NCBI GenBank assembly: GCA_030147335.1
Contig: JASKZZ010000541.1
Coordinates: 1-6,617, forward strand
From: Herpetosiphonaceae bacterium
GTDB taxonomy: Bacteria > Chloroflexota > Chloroflexia > Chloroflexales > Kallotenuaceae
Length of the DNA: 6,617 bases
Direction of reading: 5' to 3'
Shown here: one piece after another, positions 6,554-6,617 of the stretch
Position numbering within the stretch: the first letter of the stretch is position 1
Layout: the number at the start of each line of letters is the position of its first letter
Made by a program: the position numbers and the translations under genes
Notes under the pieces: model-generated
Told to the model about the DNA's origin: nothing
The model's input: the letters and a program-made list of their open reading frames with translations, nothing else
Database searches by the model: none

Positions 6554-6617
6554 ATGGCACCTAACCAGCAGTGGAGCAAACAGCCCGAAATGTCGGTGGA
6601 CCAGAACAAAGATTATT
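6554..6617 (+). CDS. Peptidyl-prolyl isomerase, cyclophilin type (5' fragment)
   Basis: Only the first 21 codons are inside the window and the gene continues to the right. The start has a good ribosome binding site, AGGAGA at 6543-6548, five bases before the ATG. The peptide MAPNQQWSKQPEMSVDQNKD resembles the N-terminus of small bacterial cyclophilins, which commonly read QWS.PPEM.ID.NK.Y just before the first strand of the barrel. Such enzymes catalyse cis-trans isomerisation of prolyl peptide bonds. No signal peptide is present in what is visible, so a cytoplasmic form is likely. The catalytic residues lie outside the window, so the call rests on the N-terminal motif alone. Confidence 0.7.
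   Translation, partial: MAPNQQWSKQPEMSVDQNKDY

Overview
The window carries six genes on two strands, one tRNA, and clear transcription signals. Base composition is intermediate (roughly 50-55% GC by eye). Protein flavour suggests a member of Chloroflexota (class Chloroflexia, for example the Herpetosiphon or Roseiflexus side). The hints are the HU variant with a GVNPQT arm tip, a cyclophilin starting with QWSKQPEM, and the type of alpha/beta hydrolases present. This placement comes from remembered family resemblance, not from a search, and is only moderately secure.

Layout. Positions 1-336 hold no gene I can support. From 5522 down to 337 four genes are packed on the minus strand, probably as one operon. 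In order of transcription they are an alpha/beta hydrolase with an N-terminal membrane anchor (5522-4494), a CtpE-like cation P-type ATPase (4492-2051, 1 nt after the hydrolase stop), a small multi-pass membrane protein with some Yip1-like character (2015-1350), and a second membrane-anchored alpha/beta-hydrolase-like protein (1332-337). Positions 5523-5900 are non-coding and include the operon's upstream region. A strong hairpin terminator (5901-5939) ends a minus-strand tRNA-Gly(CCC) gene (5947-6021). That tRNA is driven by a promoter matching the sigma-70 consensus exactly. A second exact-consensus promoter fires the other way into an HU-family DNA-binding protein gene (6197-6508). The first 21 codons of a cyclophilin-type peptidyl-prolyl isomerase follow at 6554 and run off the window.

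How the parts fit. The right side is housekeeping: tRNA, nucleoid protein, protein-folding enzyme. The left side is an envelope-centred operon, since all four products have membrane segments. A cation pump translationally coupled to one hydrolase and followed by a membrane protein/hydrolase pair suggests a role in cation homeostasis or envelope lipid maintenance, but substrates cannot be read from the sequence. The most notable points are the unusual operon content, the loss of the M4 glutamate in the pump (PNGL where CtpE has PEGL), and the uncharacterised membrane protein/hydrolase pair. I see no CRISPR array, insertion sequence, toxin-antitoxin module or phage gene.
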